Of a stretch of DNA of 64,000 nucleotides, positions 1 to 9,794 are shown piece after piece. The notes under the pieces are model-generated. The model was not told the origin of the DNA. It saw nothing but the letters and a program-made list of their open reading frames with translations, and made no database searches. This DNA is from Limosilactobacillus gastricus DSM 16045. GTDB lineage: Bacteria > Bacillota > Bacilli > Lactobacillales > Lactobacillaceae. How positions within the stretch are numbered: the first letter of the stretch is position 1; each line of letters opens with the position of its first letter. A program made the translations under genes and the position numbers. The stretch is taken from positions 45,103 to 109,102 of the forward strand of contig NZ_AZFN01000002.1 in assembly GCF_001434365.1 (NCBI RefSeq). The letters run 5' to 3'.

Positions 1-1371
1 TTTAGTAATGGTGTCTACGGGATGGCCCAAAACCTCGAAAGTAACGATGTTGGTATCGTTATTTTAGGGGAATACACTGGAATTCGTGAAGGTGACACAG
101 TTAAACGGACTGGTCGGATCATGGAAGTTCCCGTTGGTGACGCCTTATTAGGTCGGGTTGTTGACCCATTAGGACGTCCAATTGACGGTCTTGGTGACAT
201 CAAGACTGAAAAGACTCGTCCTATCGAGCATAAAGCTCCAGGTGTTATGGAACGGAAGAGTGTTTCGGTTCCACTACAAACTGGGATTAAAGTGATTGAT
301 GCGTTAGTTCCAATTGGTCGGGGACAACGTGAATTGATCATTGGTGACCGGAAGACTGGTAAGACTTCGATTGCCATTGATACTATCATCAATCAAAAAG
401 ACCAAGACATGATTTGTATTTATGTTGCAATTGGGCAAAAGGAATCAACGGTTCGGGCGCAAGTAGAAACTTTACGTCAGTTTGGGGCCCTTGATTACAC
501 GATCGTCGTTTCAGCCAGTGCTTCTAATCCAGCACCAATGCTTTGGATTGCACCTTATGCTGGGGCAGCGATGGGTGAAGAGTTTATGTTTGGTGGTCGT
601 GATGTTTTGATTATCTATGATGATTTATCTAAACAAGCCGATGCATACCGTGAACTTTCCTTGATTCTTCGTCGGCCACCTGGTCGTGAAGCTTACCCTG
701 GTGATATTTTCTATACGCACTCACGGTTGTTGGAACGGGCTGCGCGGTTATCTGACGACCTTGGTGGTGGTTCGATGACAGCCTTGCCAGTCATTCAAAC
801 CCAAGCTGGGGACGTTTCGGCCTACATTCCAACTAACGTTATTTCCATTACTGATGGACAAATCTTCTTGAACGCTGATTCGTTCTATGCTGGACAACGG
901 CCAGCCATTGATGCCGGGACTTCTGTTTCACGGGTCGGTGGTGATGCCCAAATCAAAGCGATGAAGAAGGTTTCTGGGACTTTACGGCTTGATATTGCCT
1001 CATACAACGAATTAGCCTCATTTGCGCAATTTGGTTCAGATCTGGATGCGGCCACTCAAGCTAAGTTAGCACGTGGTCAACGGACGGTTGAATTATTGAA
1101 GCAAGGTTTGCATGCCCCACAACCAGTAGAACAACAAGTTGTAACCCTCTATGCCTTGGCACATGGTTATGTTGATGATGTGCCAGTTGATGACATTGCG
1201 CGGTTTGAAAGTGAATTGGCAAGTTACATGCATGGTAACCACCAAGACCTTTACGATCAAATCGCCCAATCAGGTCAATTGCCTGGTGATGATTCCTTAG
1301 ATGATGCTATCAAGGCCTTTAAGCAATCATTCCAAACATCAGCTGAAGCAAGTCAAGCTCAAAATGATTAA
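1..1371 (+). CDS. atpA: ATP synthase F1 subunit alpha (5' truncated by window edge)
   Basis: This is the non-catalytic nucleotide-binding alpha subunit of the membrane F1Fo ATP synthase. Lactobacilli mostly run this enzyme as an ATP-driven proton pump for pH homeostasis. The reading frame is open from base 1, and the first in-window residues [12 protein letters not shown] match the alpha-subunit N-terminal beta barrel. About 55 residues lie upstream of the window. The P-loop GDRKTGKT starts near in-window residue 115, and the region [20 protein letters not shown] follows. It is the first visible gene of an atpA-atpG-atpD-atpC run with short gaps, so co-transcription is expected. Identification is secure. 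Confidence 0.98.
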   Translation, partial: FSNGVYGMAQNLESNDVGIVILGEYTGIREGDTVKRTGRIMEVPVGDALLGRVVDPLGRPIDGLGDIKTEKTRPIEHKAPGVMERKSVSVPLQTGIKVIDALVPIGRGQRELIIGDRKTGKTSIAIDTIINQKDQDMICIYVAIGQKESTVRAQVETLRQFGALDYTIVVSASASNPAPMLWIAPYAGAAMGEEFMFGGRDVLIIYDDLSKQADAYRELSLILRRPPGREAYPGDIFYTHSRLLERAARLSDDLGGGSMTALPVIQTQAGDVSAYIPTNVISITDGQIFLNADSFYAGQRPAIDAGTSVSRVGGDAQIKAMKKVSGTLRLDIASYNELASFAQFGSDLDAATQAKLARGQRTVELLKQGLHAPQPVEQQVVTLYALAHGYVDDVPVDDIARFESELASYMHGNHQDLYDQIAQSGQLPGDDSLDDAIKAFKQSFQTSAEASQAQND

Positions 1372-1401
1372 AAACCCGGTAAGAAAGGACGGTGAGGATA
1401 A

Positions 1402-2325
1402 GTGCCAGCTTCACTAGCTGCTGTTAAGCGGCGGATTGAATCGACCAAGAGTACGCGCCAAATTACGGCGGCCATGCAAATGGTTTCAACTGCCAAGCTT
1501 AACCAAATTCAACACCACACAACGACTTACCAGGTTTATGCCGATAAGGTTAAATCAATTTTAGCGAGCCTGGTTAAATCACATGCAATTGATTCACTGG
1601 GTGGGAATAAAGGAATGAGTTCCCTTTTTCACCCACGTGAAGTGAAAAAGACTGGGATCCTTGTAATCACTTCAGATCGGGGCTTAGTTGGGAGTTACAA
1701 TAGTAACGTCATCAAGGCAACACTCGATCTGATGCGGGAAAAGAATTTAACTGCTGCCAATACCGAATTCTTAACGGTCGGCCGGACAGGGTTAGATTTC
1801 TTCCAAAAACGCGGCATGGATGTCGTATATGAATACACGGGTGTCAGTGACGTGCCAAAGTATGCTGAAGTACGGCATATTGTCAACGCAGCGGTACAAA
1901 AATATCAAGATGGCGCGTATGATGAACTGTATATTTCATACAGTCACTACGTTAACCGGATTTCAACAGAAGTAAAGTCGGAGAAGTTCTTGCCAATTTC
2001 AGCTGATGATTTGGTTGATCCGAACGAGAAAGCTTCAACGAGTACTGAAGAAAATCCAGTTCCAGCCGCAGAATACGAAATTGAACCTTCATTAGATGAA
2101 TTTGTTGAGATGGTTGTTCCACAATATGCGGAAAGCTTAATTTATGGAGCCATTTTGGACGCCAAAACGTCCGAACATTCATCCAGTTCAAATGCGATGA
2201 GTTCTGCGACGGATAATGCCGATGATATTATTTCAACCTTACAGTTGCAATATAACCGAGCACGTCAAGCAGCCATCACCACCGAAATTACTGAAATTAC
2301 CGGTGGGATGACTGCCCAAGAATAA
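1402..2325 (+). CDS. atpG: ATP synthase F1 subunit gamma
   Basis: The gamma subunit is the central rotor shaft of F1. The protein has 307 residues and the classic N-terminal helix PASLAAVKRRIESTKSTRQI. Its C-terminal helix contains YNRARQAAITTEITEITGG, which inserts into the alpha/beta hexamer. Translation starts at GTG, preceded by a GGTGAGGAT-type ribosome site. It lies 30 bases after atpA and 15 before atpD, inside the atp operon. A Ser/Thr/Glu-rich stretch around residues 210-225 looks like the variable insertion of lactobacillar gamma subunits. Nothing suggests loss of function. Confidence 0.97.
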   Translation: MPASLAAVKRRIESTKSTRQITAAMQMVSTAKLNQIQHHTTTYQVYADKVKSILASLVKSHAIDSLGGNKGMSSLFHPREVKKTGILVITSDRGLVGSYNSNVIKATLDLMREKNLTAANTEFLTVGRTGLDFFQKRGMDVVYEYTGVSDVPKYAEVRHIVNAAVQKYQDGAYDELYISYSHYVNRISTEVKSEKFLPISADDLVDPNEKASTSTEENPVPAAEYEIEPSLDEFVEMVVPQYAESLIYGAILDAKTSEHSSSSNAMSSATDNADDIISTLQLQYNRARQAAITTEITEITGGMTAQE

Positions 2326-3756
<1,431 letters not shown>

Positions 3757-3767
3757 GAGGGATAGTT

Positions 3768-4196
3768 ATGGCTGAACATTCATTTCAGGTGACTATTTCT
3801 ACTCCTGATGGAGTTGTTTATGATCAACCAGCTACGATGGTTGTGGTAACGACGGCCGGCGGCCAAATGGGTGTCATGGCTAACCACGTTCCAGTGGTAG
3901 CAGCTTTGGGCATCGATTTGGTGACGGTAAAGCATAGCGATACCGACGCTGCTGATGACGTTATCGCGGTCAATGGTGGCTTTATGGAATTCCATAATAA
4001 TGTCGCAACAATTGCTGCTGATAGTGCTGAATTAGCGCAAAATATTGACATTAATCGGGCCGAATCCGCTAAGGAACGGGCTGAAAAAATGCTTAATCAA
4101 GCTAATGCCAGCCACAATAAGAGTGAATTGGATCGGGCTGAAGTTCACTTGAAACGGGCAATTAACCGTTTGAAGGCCACTAACCGACCAATTTAA
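3768..4196 (+). CDS. atpC: ATP synthase F1 subunit epsilon
   Basis: The epsilon subunit is a 142-residue regulatory part of the central stalk that inhibits ATP hydrolysis. The N-terminal beta sandwich (FQVTISTPDGVVYD, GQMGVMANHVPVVAALG, AVNGGFMEFHNNVATIAADSAE) is followed by a helical hairpin from about residue 90 rich in Ala, Glu and Lys. It is the last gene of the atp operon. A hairpin terminator follows 15 bases after the stop codon. Confidence 0.96.
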   Translation: MAEHSFQVTISTPDGVVYDQPATMVVVTTAGGQMGVMANHVPVVAALGIDLVTVKHSDTDAADDVIAVNGGFMEFHNNVATIAADSAELAQNIDINRAESAKERAEKMLNQANASHNKSELDRAEVHLKRAINRLKATNRPI

Positions 4197-4211
4197 AGTT
4201 AATATTAAATT

Positions 4212-4247
4212 AATAGCCTGTGGCAAGTATGCTGCAGGCTATTTTTT
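4212..4247 (+). terminator. Rho-independent terminator of the atp operon
   Basis: A 9-base stem, AATAGCCTG paired with CAGGCTATT, runs directly into a T tract. It lies immediately upstream of the ribosome site of the next gene, so any expression of that gene by read-through would have to pass it. Confidence 0.85.
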
Positions 4248-4260
4248 AAAAGGAGTAAAA

Positions 4261-4485
4261 ATGACTTGGCTTAGTTCACTTATTAAATTTATGGTGGAGA
4301 TTGGAGCGGTTCTTATAACTTTCCAAGCCCTTCGCCAACTTCATCTAGAACGGTTCTTTCGTCAAGAGCAACCATCCTGGCCACTCTTCATGGTATTAAT
4401 TTCCGTTGCGATTGGTTATGGTTGTGCCCAATTTTGTATTAGTTTCTTTGAAACCTTATACCAGATGATGAATACGATCCGTTAG
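4261..4485 (+). CDS. DUF1146 (YwzB-like) small membrane protein
   Basis: This 74-residue protein has two hydrophobic segments (about residues 4-24 and 42-66). It matches the DUF1146/YwzB family, which commonly follows atpC in Firmicutes. Function is unknown. An AAAGGAG site sits just before the ATG. In many rod-shaped lactobacilli murA and an mreB-type gene follow this ORF, but here yidD comes next. Family assignment rests on size, topology and position rather than on a diagnostic motif. Confidence 0.75.
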   Translation: MTWLSSLIKFMVEIGAVLITFQALRQLHLERFFRQEQPSWPLFMVLISVAIGYGCAQFCISFFETLYQMMNTIR

Positions 4486-4536
4486 TATAATATTATGGTA
4501 TAATGACGAGTACATGTGAGAAGGAGCCTAGCCGTC

Positions 4537-4788
4537 TTGTTAACGATCATTAAATTGTTGATTAAACTTTATCAGCGTGACCGATCCCTGCGACGGCCTT
4601 ATCGGGTATGTCGTTTTGAACCATCATGTTCAAATTATATGTTAACGGCCATCGATCGCTTTGGTTACCGGGGAATTTTAATGGGATTAAACCGTATTTT
4701 GCGGTGTCGTCCCGGAGTTCCCGGTGGTTACGATCCGGTTCCTGATCATTTTACAATCAATTCAGCGAAGGCAAAAAAGGTGAAATAG
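4537..4788 (+). CDS. yidD: YidD membrane protein insertion efficiency factor
   Basis: An 83-residue YidD family protein that assists YidC/Oxa1-dependent insertion of inner-membrane proteins. The signature is clear: an N-terminal amphipathic helix ([13 protein letters not shown]), then [19 protein letters not shown] and the Cys/Gly/Pro-rich end [15 protein letters not shown] chose the TTG at 4537 because AAGGAG at 4521-4526 has correct spacing to it. The in-frame GTG at 4516 lies upstream of that ribosome site. Two TATAAT boxes (4486-4491 and 4499-4504) precede it, so it probably has its own promoter. The stop overlaps the next start by one base. Confidence 0.92.
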   Translation: MLTIIKLLIKLYQRDRSLRRPYRVCRFEPSCSNYMLTAIDRFGYRGILMGLNRILRCRPGVPGGYDPVPDHFTINSAKAKKVK

Positions 4789-5009
4789 TGGCAAAGAAAG
4801 ATAAAACAATTGAAGTAACGGTTAATGATATTGAACGGAATAATCAGCCGATTCAACAAGTTTTTATAGGGAAACAGTTGATTGGTGAAATCTTACCGGA
4901 TCAGGAAAAATTCAAGGCAACCATGCTAACTAATCAAGCGCAATTCTTTGTGCATTCCCAAGAAGAGGGGTTAGCAATGATCTTGCAAGAGTATCATTTA
5001 CATAAATAA
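4788..5009 (+). CDS. DUF2969 family protein
   Basis: A 73-residue soluble protein with a short beta-rich pattern (IEVTVNDIE, IGEILPD, KFKATMLTNQAQFFVHSQEEGLAMILQEYHLH) that matches DUF2969, a lactobacillar family of unknown function. The GTG start overlaps the yidD stop (TAGTG), indicating translational coupling. It is typically found beside rodA, as here. No catalytic motif is visible. Confidence 0.8.
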   Translation: MAKKDKTIEVTVNDIERNNQPIQQVFIGKQLIGEILPDQEKFKATMLTNQAQFFVHSQEEGLAMILQEYHLHK

Positions 5010-5032
5010 TCGATTAAGAGAAAGGAGTCATA

Positions 5033-6211
5033 ATGCGTCGTGCAATAGACTTTTTAAAGTGGCGTAAGGGAGCCACAATCGATTGGGGAATTGTATTTTG
5101 TGTCTTGATTTTGGCAATCGTGGGGATCATGTCGATTTATGTGGCGGCTGATAATGACACCTCAGGTGGAGCCGTCTATCGGCAAGTGATATCCCAATTT
5201 GTATGGTATGTAATTGGCGCGGTGGTTGTCTATTTGGTAATGCAAATGGATGCCGAACAGCTCTGGAAAGTCGCCCCTTACGTCTATGGAGCGAGTTTGT
5301 TCCTGATGTTTGCGGTCGTTATCTTCTATAGTCGTTCCTACTATATCAGTACTGGCGCGCGGAGCTGGTTTGCCATCGGTCCTTTTACTTTTCAACCATC
5401 TGAAATTGCTAAACCAGCTTATGTTTTAATGATGGGGCGGGTGATTACCACCCATAATTCGATGTACCCCAAACACACTGCCAAGTCCGATTGGAAATTA
5501 ATTGGGAAAATGGTTCTCTGGTTGTTACCATTGATTGTGAGTCTGACTTTACAAAATGACTTCGGGACCAGTTTAGTCTTTTGTGCCATTTTTGCTGGGT
5601 TAGTGCTAGTATCAGGAATTACTTGGCGAATTATAATTCCAAGTGTCACGATTGTGGGGGCGATCGGAGGGGCGGCTCTTTGGATGGTGACTAGTAACTT
5701 TGGCCGCTCAATCTTAACAATGGTGGGCTTTCAATCCTATCAATTTGATCGGGTTGATACCTGGTTACATCCAGAACAAGACACCACTAATCAGGGCTAT
5801 CAGCTTTGGCAAAGTATCAAGGCGGTTGGTTCCGGTGGCTTGACGGGGACTGGTTTTAATCATTCGAATGTCTACGTTCCCGTTCGTGAATCTGATATGA
5901 TCTTTACCGTGATTGGTGAAAACTTTGGCTTTATCGGCAGTATTGCTTTAGTTGCCATTTACATGCTGTTAATCTATTTGATGATTCGAGTGATCTTTGA
6001 AACCCGGAATGAGTTTTATGCTTACTTGTCTACGGGAGTGGTAATGATGATCCTATTCCACGTCTTTGAAAATATCGGGATGAATATTGGTTTGCTTCCA
6101 TTAACCGGGATTCCACTACCATTTGTTAGTGCAGGGGGCTCCTCGCTGCTAGGAAACCTGATTGGAATCGGGATTATCTTATCGATGCGTTATCATGAGG
6201 ATCGGTCATGA
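5033..6211 (+). CDS. rodA: RodA peptidoglycan glycosyltransferase (SEDS family)
   Basis: A 392-residue SEDS polytopic membrane protein that polymerises lipid II during peripheral or elongation wall synthesis. About ten membrane segments are visible. Conserved SEDS landmarks include ARSWFAIGPFTFQPSEIAKPAYV and the C-terminal NIGMNIGLLPLTGIPLPFVSAGGSSLL. It is assigned to RodA rather than FtsW from its neighbours (DUF2969, mre-type context) and length. The stop codon overlaps the next start as ATGA. RodA is kept although mreB is not seen at either of its usual places in this window. Confidence 0.92.
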   Translation: MRRAIDFLKWRKGATIDWGIVFCVLILAIVGIMSIYVAADNDTSGGAVYRQVISQFVWYVIGAVVVYLVMQMDAEQLWKVAPYVYGASLFLMFAVVIFYSRSYYISTGARSWFAIGPFTFQPSEIAKPAYVLMMGRVITTHNSMYPKHTAKSDWKLIGKMVLWLLPLIVSLTLQNDFGTSLVFCAIFAGLVLVSGITWRIIIPSVTIVGAIGGAALWMVTSNFGRSILTMVGFQSYQFDRVDTWLHPEQDTTNQGYQLWQSIKAVGSGGLTGTGFNHSNVYVPVRESDMIFTVIGENFGFIGSIALVAIYMLLIYLMIRVIFETRNEFYAYLSTGVVMMILFHVFENIGMNIGLLPLTGIPLPFVSAGGSSLLGNLIGIGIILSMRYHEDRS

Positions 6212-6507
6212 CTAGAAAATTAGCCCATCCATGGTGGCAAAGAGAACGAGACCAGATAGTTGAAATTGGTTTAACACCAGAAGCTCTGGACTATTTAAAA
6301 AAGATCAACTTCATCGATGGCCCGCTTGTGGGTGCACAAGTTCGATCAACTTGGCCGTGTTTGCAAGTTGAAGCGAGCAGCACCAATACAGATTTAACTT
6401 TGCCTGTTAGTGGGACGATTCTTGCTAAAAATGAGCAAGTTTTAAATCAATGGCAGCCTAAGATTAGCCAGCAAACTTGGCTTTATCAAATTAAACCTTA
6501 CGCATAA
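6208..6507 (+). CDS. GcvH-like lipoyl-domain protein without the lipoyl lysine
   Basis: This 99-residue protein reads as a divergent glycine cleavage H-protein fold. AHPWW and QIVEIGLTPEALDYL correspond to the H-protein N-terminus, INFIDGPLVGAQV to the FVELPEVGxxV strand, and LPVSGTILAKNEQVL to the YSPVSGxVxExNExL segment. At the lipoylation loop, where H-proteins have ESVKA, it has EASST at residues 55-59, so Ser58 replaces the modified lysine. Its start overlaps the rodA stop (ATGA), implying coupled translation. No other glycine-cleavage gene is nearby. I infer a non-lipoylated paralogue with a different role. The fold call is by eye. Confidence 0.65.
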   Translation: MTRKLAHPWWQRERDQIVEIGLTPEALDYLKKINFIDGPLVGAQVRSTWPCLQVEASSTNTDLTLPVSGTILAKNEQVLNQWQPKISQQTWLYQIKPYA

Positions 6508-6508
6508 T

Positions 6509-6552
6509 AAAAAAGCCTTCAAAGTTCGTATAATCGATCTCTGAAGGCTTAT
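6509..6552. terminator. Hairpin between the rodA operon and the DUF2785 gene
   Basis: AAGCCTTCA (6513-6521) pairs with TGAAGGCTT (6542-6550) across a 20-base loop. The T tract is weak on the plus strand but strong on the minus strand, where a run of six T follows. It probably ends the rodA transcript and may work in both directions. Confidence 0.6.
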
Positions 6553-6573
6553 TCCATTAAAAGGAGGATGCCA

Positions 6574-7548
6574 ATGGATGGGAAACAAATTAAACATTTG
6601 AATCAACAAGTTCGGGAATTACGTCATGCGACGGCAAAGGGGCAAGTTTTTAAACAATTGGACCGCCTTGCAGGAGACCTCATCGAGCAAACTCCACGTC
6701 ATCCGCGAACGCCAATTGCGACGGTTGAAGATGATGCGGCCTTTTATGATGAGTTAAGGCAAATGTATGAAAAATTGCAAGACGATCAATTGGATCAAGT
6801 TAGTGATGTCTGGTTATTAAGCTTGTTAGATCATTTTAAAGTCGATGATCCAGCCATTCGGCTGAACGGCTGCCTCATGATCTTCAATGCCCTCTTAGCA
6901 AATGATCTTTTGACTAATGATCAATTACGCTTGAGCTTTCATTATTTGGCACAAAATGACATCTTATTAGGGCATATTGACGAACCTAAAAATCGTGCTG
7001 TGTTTGGTCGTGCAACGGCGTTGTCAGCTTTAGCGAGTCTGCTCTATGCTGATCGAGCTGGCTACTTCTTTTTACAAGCGTATGAAGTGGATCGGCTAGT
7101 TGATTTAGTGGCGATGATCTTAGTGATGGAAAAAGATACGCGTGGCTTTGTTGGTGAGCAAGGCTGGGCCCATATGTATGCGGAATTAGCCAATGTCTTA
7201 GGAGAACTATCCCAACGCGAAGAATTGGTCCGCGGGGATAAAGTCTGTCTGATGGCATTACTATTGGCTAATTATTCTCGCTTAACGACACCTTTAATTA
7301 TGGGCGAAAATGAGCAGTTGGCTGACTACCTGGTTAATTTAATGAATCAACATCAGGTCTATCGGCGTTATTTCTTATTAGCATTACGGAATTGGCGGCT
7401 TCGTTTACGAGCCAGTCGCCCGCAAAATGCGGGAAACTGGCATCAGATTTTTAATTATCGGCGCTTAATGCAATGCTTGTTGATGGTTAATGATTTACCA
7501 GAACAGATTGGTAAGGTCATTTTGGAGCAGGATGACCAAAATGAGTAA
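6574..7548 (+). CDS. DUF2785 domain-containing protein
   Basis: A 324-residue, mostly helical, soluble protein. The segment with VFGRATALSALASLLYADR, then KDTRGFVGEQGWAHMYAELANVLGEL resembles the conserved core of DUF2785, whose function is unknown. I chose the ATG at 6574 because AAGGAGG at 6561-6567 abuts the earlier ATG at 6568 with no spacing. It lies between a hairpin and the ddl promoter and appears monocistronic. No signal peptide or membrane segment is seen. Confidence 0.7.
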   Translation: MDGKQIKHLNQQVRELRHATAKGQVFKQLDRLAGDLIEQTPRHPRTPIATVEDDAAFYDELRQMYEKLQDDQLDQVSDVWLLSLLDHFKVDDPAIRLNGCLMIFNALLANDLLTNDQLRLSFHYLAQNDILLGHIDEPKNRAVFGRATALSALASLLYADRAGYFFLQAYEVDRLVDLVAMILVMEKDTRGFVGEQGWAHMYAELANVLGELSQREELVRGDKVCLMALLLANYSRLTTPLIMGENEQLADYLVNLMNQHQVYRRYFLLALRNWRLRLRASRPQNAGNWHQIFNYRRLMQCLLMVNDLPEQIGKVILEQDDQNE

Positions 7549-7551
7549 ATA

Positions 7552-7560
7552 TGCTATAAT
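7552..7560 (+). promoter_or_regulatory. Extended -10 promoter element of ddl
   Basis: TGCTATAAT forms an extended -10 box just after the stop codon of the DUF2785 gene and 48 bases before the ddl start. No convincing -35 hexamer is visible at the usual distance. Confidence 0.5.
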
Positions 7561-7608
7561 GAAGTTTCTGGAAACGCGTAATAAATAAAATTGAAAGAAG
7601 GTACAACC

Positions 7609-8742
7609 ATGACGGACAAGAAATTACACATTGCTCTGTTGTTCGGCGGTAACTCCTCAGAACATGACGTATCCAAACGGTCAGCCCATAATATTTTTGA
7701 CGGGATGGATAAGGACAAGTATGATGTCTCGCTGTTCATGTTTACCAAAGATGGCATTTTACTCGATCATCAATCATCACAACGTATTTTTGATGGTGAA
7801 CCAGAAGATCAGGTCGTTAAAGAAGCGTATGCGAAGATGGATTTAGCTTCACCTTTAGCGCCAATTGCGGCCTTAAACGAAGTCCCAGAAATTGACTTTT
7901 TCTATCCGGTGATTCACGGGAATTTAGGTGAAGATGGGACTGTGCAAGGCTTATTCCGGCTCTTAAAGAAGCCTTATGTTGGCTCAGGAATTGCCGCTAG
8001 TGCCATGGCTTTTGATAAGGAATTAACTAAACGGATTTTAAATCAAGCCGGCATTCGGAATACCAAATACATTTTGGTTACTCCTGATAACCAAGCAAAC
8101 TATGGCTGGGACCAAGTTAAGGCTGAATTAGGGGACCTGGTTTTTGTGAAACCAGCTAAACAAGGTTCCTCAGTTGGAATTCATAAGGTACGTAATGCCG
8201 AAGAATATCAAGCTGCCCTGGCGGATGCCCTGACTTATGATTATAAGGTCCTGATTGAAGAAGCAGTGCCAAATCCACGTGAAATTGAAATTTCGATTTT
8301 GGGGAATGAACATCCAATTGCTTCCAAACTAGGTGGTTTACGGATCCCAGAAGGCGATGATTTCTATGACTACAACAATAAATTCGTTGATGCCAGTGGG
8401 GTCGTTTTTGACCTACCAGTTATTGTAGCGGAACCATTACAAAAAGAAATCACGCAAATGGCCTTGGATGCTTATCAAGCGCTAGAAATGAAAGGGATGT
8501 GTCGGATGGATTTCTTAGTTGATGAAAATGACGTCCCATATCTAAGTGAACCAAACACGCTCCCAGGCTTCACTAACATTTCCTTATATCCACAGATGTG
8601 GAATGTTTCAGGGATTTCCTACTCCGAATTAATCGATCGGCTGATTGAGCTAGGAATTGAAGAATTTAACCATCAAAATAAACTTCGCTATGATTTCCAA
8701 TCTCTGGGCGAGGAACATGTCGGGAAGAAGATCTACAATTAG
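7609..8742 (+). CDS. ddl: D-alanine--D-alanine/D-lactate ligase (F-type)
   Basis: A 377-residue ATP-grasp ligase that makes the terminal dipeptide or depsipeptide of peptidoglycan precursors in the cytoplasm. N-terminal LFGGNSSEHDVS, VIHGNLGEDGTVQGL, VKPAKQGSSVG and C-terminal YLSEPNTLPGFT are all present. The omega loop reads DFYDYNNKFVDASG, with Phe259 where D-Ala-D-Ala ligases carry Tyr. The Leuconostoc and vancomycin-resistant Lactobacillus enzymes carry Phe here and make D-Ala-D-Lac. The ATG at 7609 is chosen from the GAAAGAAGG ribosome site. An in-frame TTG at 7591 is upstream of it. Monocistronic, with its own promoter and terminator. Confidence 0.95.
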   Translation: MTDKKLHIALLFGGNSSEHDVSKRSAHNIFDGMDKDKYDVSLFMFTKDGILLDHQSSQRIFDGEPEDQVVKEAYAKMDLASPLAPIAALNEVPEIDFFYPVIHGNLGEDGTVQGLFRLLKKPYVGSGIAASAMAFDKELTKRILNQAGIRNTKYILVTPDNQANYGWDQVKAELGDLVFVKPAKQGSSVGIHKVRNAEEYQAALADALTYDYKVLIEEAVPNPREIEISILGNEHPIASKLGGLRIPEGDDFYDYNNKFVDASGVVFDLPVIVAEPLQKEITQMALDAYQALEMKGMCRMDFLVDENDVPYLSEPNTLPGFTNISLYPQMWNVSGISYSELIDRLIELGIEEFNHQNKLRYDFQSLGEEHVGKKIYN

Positions 8743-8750
8743 TAAATCTA

Positions 8751-8775
8751 AAACAGTCTGCGGACTGTTTTTTTA
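8751..8775 (+). terminator. Terminator of ddl
   Basis: AAACAGTC pairs with GACTGTTT around a TGCG loop, and the stem runs into seven T residues. Confidence 0.88.
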
Positions 8776-8930
8776 TTATGTCCAGATTAATTACTAGCAA
8801 TCTCCTAAGGACAGGTGTTAGAATTTGTTTTATTATTATGAAGGTAATTAATATTTGCTTGCCTAATATAATTGGCTATGCTAATATATATTTGATAATC
8901 CATAGGGATTAATAGTAAGGAGCAAAAGAG

Positions 8931-9776
8931 ATGGAATTGAATGGTGCTAAGTTTCGGGAGATTCGTCGTGAGAAGGGACTATCACAAATTGATTTATCAG
9001 AAGGTATTTGTACCCAAGCGACCATTAGTTTAATTGAAAATAGCAACCGAATTCCGAAATTGGAAATTTTGAATCAGTTGGTTGATCGCTTAGATGTTCC
9101 CCTCAACGCAATTTTAGTTGTGGACCGGGTGGATAATGGCTTGCTCGAACAAGTTACTAATTCTCTCTATCAAAATAAATTGGGAGAGGTAAATCATCTT
9201 ATTGATGAGATCGATCCCAATTGCTTAGATGGTGATGATTTAACCCGTTACTATTATCTGGTGGGCTTTAAAGAATTACGTCAGGGACACTATGATGATG
9301 CTATTTATAATTTGGGACTAGTGTTAACTCAATTATCAGTTAACAGCAGTCGTCAAGATTATTGGCCAGCAGTTTATTATGGCTTTGCTGCGGCTTATTC
9401 GAGAAAAGGCGACTATAACAAGGCGCAAGAAATGGTTGATCGATCTATGAAAGATCTGACCCACTTCATGGAAGGTGCTCGTCACCGGAATTATGGCTTT
9501 TGGCTTGCAATTTCCGTGGCGCAATTACAACTGGAATTGGATCAGCCAGATAAATCTTTACAAGTATGTCGAGCAATTATTAAGGTGGCCTTAAATAAAC
9601 GGCAGTTGTCTCCCTTAGGCAAAGCCTACCATGTAATGGGGCAAGTTAATTTATCACAAGGCGATTCCCAGTTAGCGCGAGAAAATATTACGATTGCCAA
9701 TAGTTTTGCCAAGGTCCTCAAAGATCAAGTAGAATTGAAAGAAACCGCAGCACTCCTCGATTCAATTAAAGACTAA
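8931..9776 (+). CDS. XRE-family transcriptional regulator with TPR-like C-terminus
   Basis: A 281-residue regulator. Residues 5-62 are an XRE helix-turn-helix (FREIRREKGLSQIDLSEGI, with recognition helix region CTQATISLIENSNR). The rest is helical, with TPR-like repeats such as YYYLVGFKELRQGHYDDAIYNLG and GFAAAYSRKGDYNKAQEM. This is the architecture of RNPP-type (Rgg/PlcR-like) peptide-responsive regulators, so the signal may be a small peptide. No convincing pheromone gene with a ribosome site was found nearby. A paralogue follows 18 bases downstream. Confidence 0.8.
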   Translation: MELNGAKFREIRREKGLSQIDLSEGICTQATISLIENSNRIPKLEILNQLVDRLDVPLNAILVVDRVDNGLLEQVTNSLYQNKLGEVNHLIDEIDPNCLDGDDLTRYYYLVGFKELRQGHYDDAIYNLGLVLTQLSVNSSRQDYWPAVYYGFAAAYSRKGDYNKAQEMVDRSMKDLTHFMEGARHRNYGFWLAISVAQLQLELDQPDKSLQVCRAIIKVALNKRQLSPLGKAYHVMGQVNLSQGDSQLARENITIANSFAKVLKDQVELKETAALLDSIKD

Positions 9777-9794
9777 ATAAAGTGAGATTAAACC

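Noticed and set aside
8778..8912. 44-codon ORF (with an inner 24-residue hydrophobic peptide from 8838) upstream of the regulator pair, considered as a pheromone gene
   Set aside because: There is no ribosome site before either start, the region is AT-rich and likely contains the regulator promoter, and the peptide has no recognisable SHP pattern.
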